From Triatoma infestans (taxonomy: Eukaryota > Arthropoda > Insecta > Hemiptera > Reduviidae), in the NCBI GenBank assembly GCA_011037195.1, contig JAAEAF010006117.1, positions 32,189-96,188 of the forward strand: DNA of 64,000 nucleotides. The letters are read 5' to 3'. Below are positions 51,048-62,005 of this stretch, one piece after another. Numbering within the stretch: the stretch's first letter is position 1; the number at the start of each line of letters is the position of its first letter. The notes beneath the pieces were generated by a model, which saw nothing but the letters and a program-made list of their open reading frames with translations, made no database searches and had not been told where the DNA came from. Position numbers and translations under genes: made by a program.

Positions 51048-51422
51048 GTGCCATCTAGGAGAGAAGGCAGGTACCTAAGGTTCTCTTAGTGGCCGCAGGA
51101 AGCGCTGGCGGCGCTCTAGTTCTCTCTGGAAGAATTGAGAAGAGTCTAGAAGGCTCTCTACCGGTATAAATAGAGGGACCACAGAGAGTTGAGAGAGTTT
51201 CCAGTTACAAACGAAGTCACTAGTTTGTGAAAAGTGTATAAAAAGTGAACAAAGTGAACTTTTGTGGTTTAAACTGTGAAGTAATTATTAGTAAGTGTTG
51301 TATTTGTAATTTATTGTGTATAACAATAAATTGGTGTTTTCTTTATTGAAGTTTGGAATATTTTATCTATACCAACCCATTAAAACTAGTTGCTGTAGCT
51401 AGTTTATAGGGAAAAACGTTAC
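51048..51422 (+). repeat. Solo LTR candidate
   Basis: About 375 bp starting TGTGGTGCCATC and ending AACGTTACA, so TG...CA termini. It has a strong TATA box (GGTATAAATAGAGGGACC at 51163-51180), a likely start region 25-35 bp downstream and AATAAA signals (51324). The interior is GC-richer than the flanks. No matching flanking duplication was found, so excision by LTR recombination or truncation is possible. Confidence 0.55.
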
Positions 51423-51741
51423 AGTATAATTGTATTAACCCAGAAGTGAGAGAAAGTCGTGCGAGTGTTTCACACCAGAGTTTTTTTATTTTAAATAATT
51501 TTAGCTCATGTAGAAAAAAATGTATTTAACGTGAAACTTTTTTTACAGCTCTAGTCAATTCTTGTACAGATGTAACTCAGTTCCTGGAGTTCCTAGGATG
51601 GGACGAATCATTTCCGGTAAATGAAAAACACTTGGATATTTAAGAAGTTTTACTTCCGGAATCATACCACATTTTCACGAAAGGTTTACAAAATTTTCTA
51701 CACATTTTGAAGTTTCTAGTGCTTTTCTGGTAGACTATGTT

Positions 51742-52110
51742 ATGTAATGGGATCCGAACAGCGGAGAAGCAGACATTAAATGAATCAAAGTTAGTTGCTC
51801 CTCACCTAGACCAGTCTAGCAAGGGACAGTTCAATTCTTATAAATAGAGCGACACCAGTACAGTTGAAGATTTTATGACCAGTTTACAACCATCCTTTTA
51901 GACAGCAACCTTCTACTACTACCTTCTCATCATCACTCAGCCAGTCTGTCTCTTTATATTTTTCTCGCTATCTGACTTCAGTTTTGCTGTAAAGACCTTG
52001 CAGTTTGTCTGTTCTATTCATTATGCAGTCTTTAGCATATTATCTAGGTCATTTCTCTAAAAACTAATTTTCTCTCCTTCTCAGAACCATTATAAACTGT
52101 ATAGCTTTGG
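51742..52110 (+). repeat. LTR-like fragment
   Basis: TGTAATGGGATCCGAACAGC at the start and CTTATAAATAGAGCGACACC (51838-51857), a TATA box in a GC-richer context, followed by pyrimidine-rich sequence. Promoter-like but unpaired; tentative. Confidence 0.35.
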
Positions 52111-52760
52111 ATATAATTTTTGAAACGAGGGAGTCAATGACAGTGAGAAACCACCAAATAGGTCGAAGCTGTTTAGACAATATGTCTGTTTGATATATGT
52201 ATTTATAAAATGCGGCAGTATTCTTTGTTTACTAGATAAAACGGTGGATATCGTTTTAATATAATGCAAATTTTTAATATTGTTTATTATAAAAAAAATC
52301 AGCCTGAGGGTAAAAAGTAAAATGAAATAACAACGCTAAATCAGGAGTAGTAGTTAATATTTGGGCAAGACGATGGGGGCATGTTCCATCTCATGTTTGA
52401 AACATACATATAACAGGATGATTGATCAATCTCCAACTAAACTTTAAAGAAACAAAATAAAAGTTAATTTTTAATAAAGATAAATTGCCTTTGGCTGTTT
52501 TCTTTATTTTTTTTTTGTTTCTTTCTTTATTTTGTTTAATTTTATTTATTTTTCAAGTTCCAGACTGATGAGGACCTTTACTTGTCGGCAAGTATGCATG
52601 TGGTATTTTTTCCTTTACAGCCTTTAGGCGTTTTTATTCATTTGTGAAAAAGTTCACTGCCCTATATATATATATATATATATATACACATAAGAGAAAG
52701 ATTACACCAAAACTTACTGAAGGTTTTCATTTAACAATTCAAAGCTGCAGTCCTATGATA
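52111..52760. other. AT-rich, no gene seen
   Basis: No coding signal; (TA)n at 52662-52684. Confidence 0.45.
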
Positions 52761-52769
52761 AAATTATAA

Positions 52770-53060
52770 ATTTACAGTATAAGCCAGGCAACCATAGCAA
52801 AGTTTTAAGCTCGTGCGTAGATGTTCCCCGGTGTCGGATACATCAAAGAGAGTTTGGTTAAAGTTTGTCAACCTGTTGGTAACAAAAATTTTTTTCAGTA
52901 TTGGTTTGTTGACTTTTTCCATACATCTTACAAAGGACATAAAGTGGTGGAATGTTTCCAAAATTTCCTTTTGGAAACAATTACAATTTACATATTTATT
53001 ACCATTTGAATTCGGCAAAAAATTTGATAAAAAAACAAAATGTAAGGAGAGGCGATGACA
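52770..53060 (+). pseudogene. Possible DNA-transposase relic
   Basis: YKPGNHSKVL at the start, then VGYIKESLVK and FQYWFVDFFHTSYKGHKV, ending GKKFDKKTKCKERR. The order (a DNFFTSY-like block, then a Lys-rich stretch) recalls piggyBac-type transposases, but the match is by eye and weak. A 128-residue open frame on the other strand covers the same bases. Confidence 0.25.
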
Positions 53061-53074
53061 TTTAAAGATTATCA

Positions 53075-53345
53075 CTGGCCATGAGGCTTGTGGAGGGCAA
53101 TAATAGACAACAATATTAGGCAAGCGCGAAGGGACAATAATAGACGACATAAAGACCCTGCAGCTGGTATGGTATGGTCACTTCGAAAAATGAAAAGCGA
53201 AAGGTTAAACAAAAAAAGATGTTGAAATGGAAGACCCCGTTTAAGTTGGAAAGGTGGGATAGACGACAACATTAAAGAAGCTTGAAGGAACAATAATAGA
53301 TAACATAAAGTCCCTACAGCTGGGGGTGGTAAAGCTCAATACCAA
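53075..53345 (+). pseudogene. LINE C-terminal relic, partly duplicated
   Basis: LQLVWYGHFEK and KMKSERLNKK resemble the LRWYGHVxRM C-terminal motif of LINE proteins. The segment GACAATAATAGACGACATAA...CCTGCAGCTGG (53121-53165) recurs at 53288-53325 in diverged form, a local duplication. Confidence 0.4.
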
Positions 53346-54087
53346 ATTATGTGGAGGATTAAGCGAAAGTATGTTGCTGGATCTTCAAGTTGTTTTGCTA
53401 CATTTGAGTGAGTTCCGTTTCTCATTTCTTCCAAAGAAGAAAGTGAAACTGAGCGAATGGTTGATAGTAATGACCACTTTTTTTGCTTCATATTCTTAAA
53501 ATCACTACAATTCTTTAAGTGTACACTACCACTAAATTCTGTCTTTTAAAGAAAGAAAGAATAACGGTTTTCTAGATCAAAATAAGTCAATAAGACTAGT
53601 AAGACAATAAGATGGCAGGTAAGTCCTCGACATCCAACGGCATCATTTGCATGTGAGGAAATATCAACTCCCCCCCTTCCAACTAACTTAAGCCATTCAG
53701 TATAAAAATGAAGGGTTATGGTATGTCGTGCTGCTTTATTGATTTTTCACAATTATCCACACTATCATTCTTGGCAGTGTAGGTCTAGTAATCAAATCAG
53801 CAATCATCCTAAAGAACCCTATTGCAATATGGGCAAAACTTAGCTACCAACCACTAACGCAGTCTCAACCCGTAGACCTGACAGTTTAATTTGAAAATTC
53901 ATCATTTTTTTCGTTTCCAAATTTTTCTTTTTAAAGTAAACAATTTCTTCTTTTTTTTTCTTTTCTTTTTTTTTATCATCAAGTTCATTGACTTATCCTT
54001 TGGTAATTGAAGAGCTTGGCACCCGCATACGGGTTCTATAATTATTGGTATGGAAAAAAGTATTAGTTGTATCATTAATATTTTTTA

Positions 54088-54124
<37 letters not shown>

Positions 54125-54510
54125 TAATGGTACAGTTTATTTATTTAATTGTATTGAATTTTTTTCCTATTTTTATTAAGTTTTCTTTAAACAAGTCTTA
54201 GCATTGTTTTTTAAATATTTCCACATTTTCAATATGGCAAAGACTTTTTTTCACAAAATTAGTTTTGCCCTTGACTACTATATCTTGCCTTTCTGAAAAA
54301 TTTCAGCTATACTTTGATTTAAGTAATGCTTACCAAGTAATACTTGAAGATGCTGAAAGCATTCTTTATTTGAGGTTACTGGAGAAATTTTTTTGGCATT
54401 GTTCTATTAGAATTTGTTCTAAAAGCTGTTACTAGAAAATTAAAGTAATTTTTGCACAAGTTTTATCCTAATTCAGCACCTTCTGTGCAGGCCTTTGAAC
54501 AAGTATTATT
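53346..54510. other. AT-rich, no gene seen
   Basis: No coding signal; (ATT)n microsatellite at 54091-54124. Confidence 0.5.
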
Positions 54511-54514
54511 ACTC

Positions 54515-54825
54515 TCTCTTACCCAATAAAAGAGGAAGGATTAAGATCGTATCAAATTATCAGATATTAACCAGAAAAAGTATTGTTCGAGACACGTGTA
54601 TTTGTTCGAGATGCTGTGTAAACGAAATAAGATACGAAATCGTATCTCAAAAACGAAAAATCATTGGAAGTATTCCGTGTAAGTACTACTACCACGACCG
54701 CATCTGACACGAAGGTCTCGGGCAAAACCGGAAGTGCGTCTTTCTTTACTGAATGGTGTTTATTTTTCAGTTTTTTTGCTATTTTTACTTATTCTTACTA
54801 GGAGTAAGAGTAAGATTACAATACT
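54515..54825 (+). repeat. FamA, short copy facing the next one
   Basis: TCTCTTACCCAATAAAAGAG marks the left subterminal region. CTCAAAAACGAAAAATCATT, CGCATCTGACACGAAGGTCT and CCGGAAGTGCG follow, then TAGGAGTAAGAGTAAG. Strongly deleted. It abuts the palindrome at 54814-54860. Confidence 0.6.
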
Positions 54826-54860
54826 TACTCTTACTCCTAGTAAGAGTAAGTATTGTAATC
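54814..54860. repeat. Perfect 47-bp palindrome
   Basis: GATTACAATACTTACTCTTACT and its exact reverse complement flank a 3-bp centre (CCT): 22-bp arms. It forms where two FamA subterminal regions meet head to head. Confidence 0.85.
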
Positions 54861-54968
54861 GTGTCAAATTTTCGATATCTAGTTTTCACCGGAAATATCC
54901 GTTTTGAGGTCCCCTGAGTCCAAAAAAGTGGTTTGTTGTAGCAAATGGTTTCTGTGTGTGTGTACGTA

Positions 54969-56277
54969 CGAGGTCTATTCAAAAAGTATCGCGAATTTTG
55001 AATTTCCACGGGTTACGTATATTCGATGTTCGATTTTTTTGTGGCGTTATGTTGGTACTCATGTCTCTCACTTATGCCGACAAGTTCGGCCATTTTGAAT
55101 GTTCAGTTAATTTTTGACAGCTGCTGCTTTGCTTGCACGTGTTTTGGCTCGTCTTCGATTTTTGCCTATTCCAAAAAATGGATCAAAGAATCTGTATCAA
55201 ATTTTGTGTGAAAAACAAAATTAAGTGCGCGGACGCATTCCGAATGTTGACTGTGGCATATGGTGAAGCTACCTTGGACCGAAGCAACGTTTATCGGTGG
55301 TACAAAATGTTCTCAGAGGGCCGAGAACATGAGCGACGAAGAGCGTGCCGGACGCCCGAGCACGTCAACAACAGTCGAAAATATTGATGAAGTGAAGAGA
55401 ATAGTATTGGCCAATCGTCGAATCACCGTTAGAGAAGTTGCTGAGGACCTAAACATATCGATTGGCTCGTGCCATTCGATTTTTACCAATGATTTGGGCA
55501 TGAGACGGGTAGCCGCGAAATTCGTACCAAAATTGCTCAATTTCGACCAAAAACTGCATCGCATTAACATTGCTAAGGAGCTGTTGGACTCTGTCCGCGA
55601 CGACCCATATTTGCTACAGAGGGTCATAATTGGTGCCGAATCATGGGTTTATGGTTATGACGTGGAAACCAAAGCTCAATCATCCCAATGGAAGCTGCCG
55701 CACGAGCCAAGACCGAAAAAAGCGCGCCAATTTCGGTCGAATGTGAAGTTTTTGCTTACAGTTTTCATCGATTGCAGGGGCGTGGTGCATCATGAGTTCT
55801 TGCCACAGGGTATAACGGTCAATAAGGAATATTACCTGCAAGTTATGCGCAATTTGCGCGAAGCAATCCACCAGAAACGCCCGGATTTGTGAAAGAACAA
55901 AAATTGGCTTTTGCACCCTGCTCACACATCGTTGCTTGTGCGCGAATTTTTGGCCAAAAACAACACAATAATGATGCCGCAGCCACCGTATTCCACAGAT
56001 CTGGCCCCCTATGACTTTTTCTTGTTCCCGAAACTGAAGAGGCTCATGAAACGCTACGCTACGCTACGATTGAGGAGATAAGGACGGCATCGAAAGAGGA
56101 GCTGAACAAGATCACAAAAAATGATTTTTTGAAGTGCTTCGAGGATTGGAAAAAACGTTGGCACAAGTGTATAATATCTGATGGGGATCACTTTGAAGGG
56201 GACAAAATAGATATTCATGAATAAATACATAATTTTTGAAAAAACACAAAACTTGCGGTACTTTTTGAACAGACCTC
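54969..56277 (+). mobile_element. Mariner transposon, 1.3 kb, with TIRs
   Basis: The left TIR GAGGTCTATTCAAAAAGTAT (54970-54989) matches the inverse of the right TIR (TACTTTTTGAACAGACCTC, 56259-56277) with two mismatches. TA dinucleotides flank it (54967-54968 and 56278-56279). It inserted into the TG tract of FamA; other FamA copies show the uninterrupted site. Size is normal for mariner. Confidence 0.85.
55178..56224 (+). pseudogene. Mariner transposase, inactivated
   Basis: About 348 codons. Helix-turn-helix parts: AFRMLTVAYGEATLDRSNVY and ERAGRPSTSTTVENIDEVKR, VREVAEDLNISIGSCHSIF. Catalytic region: GAESWVYGYD, where the first Asp (normally TGDESW) is Ala; VFIDCRGVVHHEFLP keeps the second Asp; STDLAPYDFFLFPKLK keeps the third. 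Defects: a frameshift near 55320-55345, a TGA at 55890-55892 where Trp is expected, a deletion in the HDNAPAHTS block (now HPAHTS), and a further shift near 56055. C-terminus EGDKIDIHE. It would cut and paste the element by a DDD mechanism; this copy cannot. Confidence 0.85.
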
Positions 56278-57150
56278 TATGTATGTGAACAGCATAGCTT
56301 AAAAACAAAAAACCGCAGAAAGTTGAAACTTGATATTCTATTTAGCTAACACCATTGCATCTGACACTACGTTATATGTCAAAATTCCTCAACCGGAAGT
56401 ACCACTTTACTAGTTGTTTTTTTTTTTTTTACTTTTTTGCGTTTTTCTCAAAAAATGGCCCGACGATTTTCTTCAAACTTGTTATATCAACTACTCATAC
56501 AACGCGAGCTACAACTTTTATTTGAAACATTTCTCTGGGAAAATTGATTTAAAGCCAGTTATTGTGGGGTGAGAGAAGGGGTTAGGTTTTCATCTAAAGT
56601 GCTATTTCAGTTTATTAGACAATTCTGTCATTTTATATAATGTTAATTAGAATTGAATATGTTGTTGAAATTCCGAGTTTGAAAGAAATCGGATAACCAG
56701 AAGTGCGTTTACTTTACCACTTATACTCAATGATTTTTTTCACTTTTTCGCAATTTTCTCAAAAATGTCTCCGACAATTTTCTTGAAACTTCTTCTATAA
56801 ACTAAACATACAATGATCTACAACTTTTATTTAAAACATTTCTCTGGGAAAATTCATTTAAGGGCACTTTTAAGGGAGAGGGATTGGGTTATGTTTTTCT
56901 CTAAAGTGCTATCATAGTTGATTCTATCATCCGAAGAAAATTAATTAGAAATAAATAGATGGCCAAAATTCCGAGTTTCAAGGAAATTATTAAACCTGAA
57001 GTGCGCTTTTACTGAACAGTTTTTTTTTTTTTTTTTCAGTTTTCGACGAATTTCATTCAATTTAGTACACTAACTATAAAATTATATCAATTATAATTTT
57101 GAAAATTCTGGAGCAAATGAAAATTGTGTGAGTGTTTCACACCTACTTTA

Positions 57151-57600
57151 ATTTTTTAAACATTTTTCCCGGGAAAATTCATTTTTGGGGGGTTCTAGGA
57201 GAATAATGAAGTTTTCCTTTAAAATACCATGGTTCCATCATCATCCAGATAATATTAAATACACGATAGAAGAATAGTTAGAATTTCAAAAGTTTGGAGA
57301 AAATCTGTTTCCCGAAAGTGCGACTTTACAGAATAGTTTTGGGGGGAGGGGAATTTTCTCGAAAACAATTATAACAATGTCTTTTGGACTTGGAATTGCT
57401 AAATGAATTCATAAAATCGATTATTTTTTATTTATAGATTTACAGTTTTACTGATAAAGAAATTTTGTCTGCAAGGTCTGATATTTAACCCTCAAATTTG
57501 ATGTTATCTTGAAAATTTGTCATGTAATATAATAATAGTTGTATTAACAAGTAGTATGAGTGTTTTTCATATCAAATTTTTAAAACTTAGAACTGAAAGC
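57151..57600 (+). repeat. FamA fragment, diverged
   Basis: TTTTCCCGGGAAAATTCATT (57165), CCCGAAAGTGCGACTTTACA (57308) and GTAGTATGAGTGTTTTTCAT (57550) follow FamA order directly after the previous copy's end. Confidence 0.5.
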
Positions 57601-58064
57601 ATTCCATAAGACTTTCCTGTGATATTTAAGAAAGGTCAGGGCTAGCCAGTTAAAAGACGGGGCTATCTATCAGTTATATTACAATATTTGAAATATTTTG
57701 TTCCACTATAATAACAATTACATATATATATAGTTCAAGCTTAGGACTTTATATATAATAAAAGGTTGCGATAATGTCGTTATCTGTCTGTTAAAATACT
57801 TACAGACACACACACACACACACACACAGTTTTAATTTAAAACGTATTATTAAAATTCTCTCAGTTCATTGTTCTACGTATTATCTTATTTGTAAATATC
57901 TAATTTCATAATAGATCTATTTAATTTTGTATCCCTCCTTTTTATTCTCATGATGTAAATAAAACTATAATTCCATCTTGGGAAATGTCTCGATCTTTAT
58001 TATTATCAAAGCCTTATTGTTTATTGCTTACATTATGGTAATATGCAATAATTAAAGATTAATT
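57601..58064. other. AT-rich, no gene seen
   Basis: No coding signal; (CA)n at 57804-57828. Confidence 0.45.
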
Positions 58065-58065
58065 T

Positions 58066-58990
58066 TTACTTTCACTTACTCGTAGTAAGAGGAAGTATTG
58101 TAATCGTGTCAAATTTCGATATCGAGTTTACACCGGAAATATCCGTTCTGAGGTCCCCTGAGTTCAAAAAAGTGGTTTTAGCAAATGGTCTGTGTGTGCG
58201 TGTGTGAACAGCATAGCTCAAAAACGAAATACCGTAGAAAGTTGAAATTTGATATTCCATTTAAGTATCACCATGGCATCTGACGGTTGCTCATCTGTCA
58301 AAATTCCTCAACCGGAAGTACCACTTTACTAGTTGTTTTTTTTTTACTTTTTTGCGTTTTTCTCAAAAATGGCTCCCACGATTTTATTCAAACTTGTTTT
58401 ATCAAGTACGCATACAAAGGTCTACCACTTTTATTGGAAACGTTTCTCTGGGAAAATTCATTTAAGGGTAGTTATCGTGGAGGGGTGGGGTTAGGTTTTC
58501 ATCTAAAATGCTATTTCAGTTTATCAAACAATTCTATCACCTAAATAATATTAATTAGAATTTGAATATGTTGTTGAAATTCCGAGTTTCAAAAAAAAAA
58601 AAATTGGATAACCGGAAGTGTGTTTAATTACCACTTTACTAAATGATTTTCTTAACTTTTTCGCGATTTTCTCAAAAAAATGGCTTCGACGATTCTCTTG
58701 AAACTTCAAGGAGGAAGGGTGAGGTTTATGTTTTTCTCTAAAGTGCTATCATAGTTGATTATACAATTCTATCATCCAAACAAAATTAATTAGAAATAAA
58801 TAGAATGCTTGAAATTCCGAATTACAAGAAAATTAGTAAACCGGATGTGCACTTTTACTGAACAGTTTTTTTTTTTCCTGTTTTTGACGAATTGCATTAA
58901 ATTTTTGTACACAAACTATAAAATTTGTCAATAATAATTTTGAGAACTGGTGTAATAGAAAGTTGTGTGAGGGTTTTACACCAGATTTTT
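58066..58990 (+). repeat. FamA repeat
   Basis: Subterminal TTTCACTTACTCGTAGTAAG, TACACCGGAAATATCCG, TG tract (58190-58205), then modules at CCGGAAGTACC (58311), CCGGAAGTGTG (58612) and CCGGATGTGCAC (58841). The second module is internally deleted by about 70 bp. The end is GTGTGAGGGTTTTACACCAG. Confidence 0.75.
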
Positions 58991-60089
58991 TTTTAGTTTT
59001 TATTGATGACCAGATTTTGATATGACTACATTTTCATTGGATTGGTAAATAAGAAATTTATATTTACTATCATAACAAAAACTAGCCTTGTCATGACCAT
59101 TAACTTTCCATTGGTTAGAGTATTTTAATTTAATTGTTTATATTAAAGTTGCGTAGGAAGTAAATTGAAAATTATGATAATTTCTTGTTTTTACATGATT
59201 TACTTTAAAAACAATCTGGTCTACCACTTGTCTCAGTTGATTTCTCTGAACTAGATATAAGTGGATTACCGGTAATAATTTTTCTTTCACTTGTTGAATG
59301 CAGAGAGACCTATTTTGTCACTTTTCACTTGAATGATATTCCCCAGTATTTTGTTATTATTATTATTATTATTCCAAGTAACTTATTTTATATTTGTTTT
59401 GTTTATCTGCCCTTGTTTTTGTTCCATTTTTGTTTTATAACTTTTATTGGGCGGATAATTATACTGGAATAAATTTTATACATTCCTATTTCGATATAGT
59501 AGGCAGATTTATTTATTTATTTGATTTCATTAAACTAGACTATTCTTATACTTCGTCTCTTCATTTTCATCCTTGTGCCATTCAGTGTGGAGAAATCTCT
59601 AATCAACCAATCCAACCTTTCTCTTTTCTCTTCCTCTCTCTCTTGCCAGCGCTTTCATTTTTCCAGCTCATTCCTTTCTTTGTCCCTAAGTTTTCAATGC
59701 TTTTTATCCAGGACATTCTAAGCGTCTGAGGGTCTTTTTTTCTAAGGAAATTCCCTTCGCAGTTATTTCATTTCTGCAGCATGTCCAGCATGGCTGAGCT
59801 TTCCAAAGCCTCTCCGGACAAAAAGTTGTGGAGGTCTATTATCTGGCTACTTTTGCTTCTAATGATTCTAAGGTACGTATCATCTTCTACTATTTCCTTC
59901 TCTTCTCGGTTAAGTAAATATAGACATCTTCATGCTCCCTCCTAGTTAGAAGAACTTGCTTAAAGCTAACATTTATGGTCATTACCTTTCCTGTCCCCAG
60001 TTCGGCATGCCTGCCATTCTAAAATAATCCAAAGAATCTAAAATTAGAACCTTTTAATGCTTCATTTTGCTTACATATGTATATATTTT
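58991..60089. other. No gene seen
   Basis: AT-rich, with a 111-residue open frame at 59394-59729 that is Phe/Ser/Leu-rich and looks like chance pyrimidine-rich sequence. (ATT)n at 59353-59373. Confidence 0.4.
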
Positions 60090-60755
60090 TTTTTGCTCTC
60101 CTACACCGATGAACTATAGACCTATTTGGCCCAAAAGGTGGTCTATTTCTCCACTATTACAAAGTGGTCAAGCAGGCGAGAAAACAACACCTCTCCCCCA
60201 CAATTCTATGGAGATGTCTAGCTAAAAGTCATGTAACGTCATGAAACGGAAATCTTGCTACATTCATCGGTCGCGGAAGATAAGGCGGTAGAGGTTTATC
60301 CAATAAGGATGCCCAAGATTAACCGGCAGCAGCTTCCACATGATTTTCCTGATCACCACATCTCATTGCTAAATCTGTCAAAGAAGCGGTTAGTGTTAGC
60401 CTAGATCTTTGTTATGTTGTGCCATTGTCTAAATTAGGGAAGCCCTAGTCTTCCATTGCCAAAACATATGTCCACTCATTTTCCTCGATTCCGCAATAAC
60501 TTGGAACTTCCACTGATAGACAAGGGTCCAGCCATTAGATATACTCACGGCTTGCTTAGTTGAAAAAAAAGGAGGTCGCTCTCTGAACACTCATGGGAGG
60601 AGAAAGCTAATATAGCAGCGCAGGAATCAATTAATATGACTAGCTAATATATTCTCAAGTTTTCCTATGGCTATTTTTACTGCTAACACTTCCGCCTCGA
60701 AATTCCCAACATAGGCACCAACCAGCTGCTGCAGATTCATTAAGTAGGTTGCTTA
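60090..60755 (-). pseudogene. LINE RNase H and C-terminal relic
   Basis: Minus strand: VGNFEAEVLAVKIAIGKLEN (about 60710-60650) fits the RNase H block around the catalytic Glu. A degenerate stretch near 60530-60450 fits the CGIxxNE region, and a broken zinc region follows near 60170-60120. Stops and shifts occur throughout. Confidence 0.45.
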
Positions 60756-60769
60756 CATATTAAATATTA

Positions 60770-61106
60770 TTATTATTATTATTTGTCTGTGGGGAGGGAA
60801 ACCCTACCCCTTCCAAAGCCTCACTGGGCTAATCCAAGAAAAACAACAACAAACCGGGTCTATAACAAAAATCCAGACCCGGATCTAATCCATCTAAGAT
60901 TCACCGCAGTCCGAATAAAACGGACAATAACCTTTGAGCGGAAATAGCCTAAACTCTTCCACAGACATCCTATTCCGACCAAAGGTCCTGAACCTAATTT
61001 CCTCACAACCCAAGCAATCAGTCGTAAAGATGGATGGGTGTTTCCTCCTCTGTCTCACAGACTCTACAAAATGGATCCTGGCATGAGCCCCATTATGTAG
61101 AGATGT
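60770..61106 (-). pseudogene. LINE 3' fragment with TSD
   Basis: 337 bp between direct repeats CATATTAAATATTA (60756-60769 and 61107-61120). The minus strand encodes text with TDCLGCEEIRFRTFG, the last zinc-region residues of a LINE protein. The (AAT)n tail lies at the low-coordinate end (60768-60783). Confidence 0.7.
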
Positions 61107-61120
61107 CATATTAAATATTA

Positions 61121-62004
61121 ATAATGTAATATAATATTAATTAATAATATTAATATTATATTAATAATATAATATTAATATTATAAATCTTCAATATTAA
61201 GTCTAAAGAATTGTATGTTATATTAAAAATATATAATTCAAAGTTATGACGACAACAGAAGATAAATATCTGGGAAGGATTGTTACAAAAATGGTGGCGC
61301 TAAATTTTAATATAAATTTATACAATTTTTATTTTAAGAAGATAAATAATTAGTGTATAGAAGAAACTAGTGTGACCTAAATAATTTTAATAATCATAAA
61401 TAACTTCTTCTTTTGTTTATTTAGTTATTTGATTTATCCAGATTTAATTGGAACAGTCTGCATTAAATAAAACAAAGACGCTAATTCTTAGAAATTATTA
61501 CAAAAATAGCTTTTTATTGCTATTGCGAATTGAGAGCTCGCAAAAAAAAAAAAAAACAACCAAATCATTGGATAATAATGGTATAAATAAAAACAAAATA
61601 ACTTGGCAGAATACTATGTCTGGGTCGGTCATTGTTGGAGACACTAAGTGAATGTATTCATTTTTAAAATACATTTTGTTCTTGGTATTTTTATATAATT
61701 TGTTATTGTTGGAATGTAAAGGTGAAGTTACTTTTTTTAAATTGGTTACATTATATCCAAAAATATTGAAAATAAACCCAGTTTTCGTCCAACTGTTTGG
61801 ACATTGTAAATAATGTCATTCTTTGTTATTACAAGGGTCATTCATTGTGAGAAAAAAAAAATGGTTTCATTCATTGGATTTTATGAATGAAATATTTTTC
61901 CCCGTTATACTTCTTGTGATGTTGAAAATTTTATTAATTATGCTACCAAAAAGATCCCCCCCCCTCACACTCTCTCTCTCTCTCTCTTATTAGATCTATG
62001 GTTT
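61121..62004. other. AT-rich, no gene seen
   Basis: ATTAATA-rich tract at 61107-61190; (CT)n at 61970-61986. No gene. Confidence 0.45.
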
Positions 62005-62005
62005 T

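Larger units (their letters stand above)
48690..51485 (+). repeat. FamA, diverged, with nested insertions
   Basis: The left part (48690-49195) has TTTTCACCGGAAATACATGT and module sequence. The family resumes at about 50688 (ACTTTACTGAATAGGTTATT) and ends at GTGCGAGTGTTTCACACCAG (51457-51476). An I-like LINE relic and an LTR lie inside. Confidence 0.55.
54826..57150 (+). repeat. FamA, long copy split by mariner
   Basis: The left part to 54968 has TTTTCACCGGAAATATCCG and a TG tract. After the mariner it resumes with TGTATGTGAACAGCATAGC. Three modules follow at CCGGAAGT 56394, CCAGAAGTGCG 56697 and CCTGAAGTGCGC 56995 (spacing about 300 bp). The end is GTGTGAGTGTTTCACACC at 57126-57143. Confidence 0.75.

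Noticed and set aside
52764..53150. 128-residue minus-strand open frame
   Set aside because: It overlaps plus-strand transposase- and LINE-like text and shows no domain of its own.
59394..59729. 111-residue Phe/Ser-rich open frame resembling a membrane protein
   Set aside because: Pyrimidine-rich DNA gives this composition by chance. No conserved motif, no clear start context, and no splice-supported neighbours.
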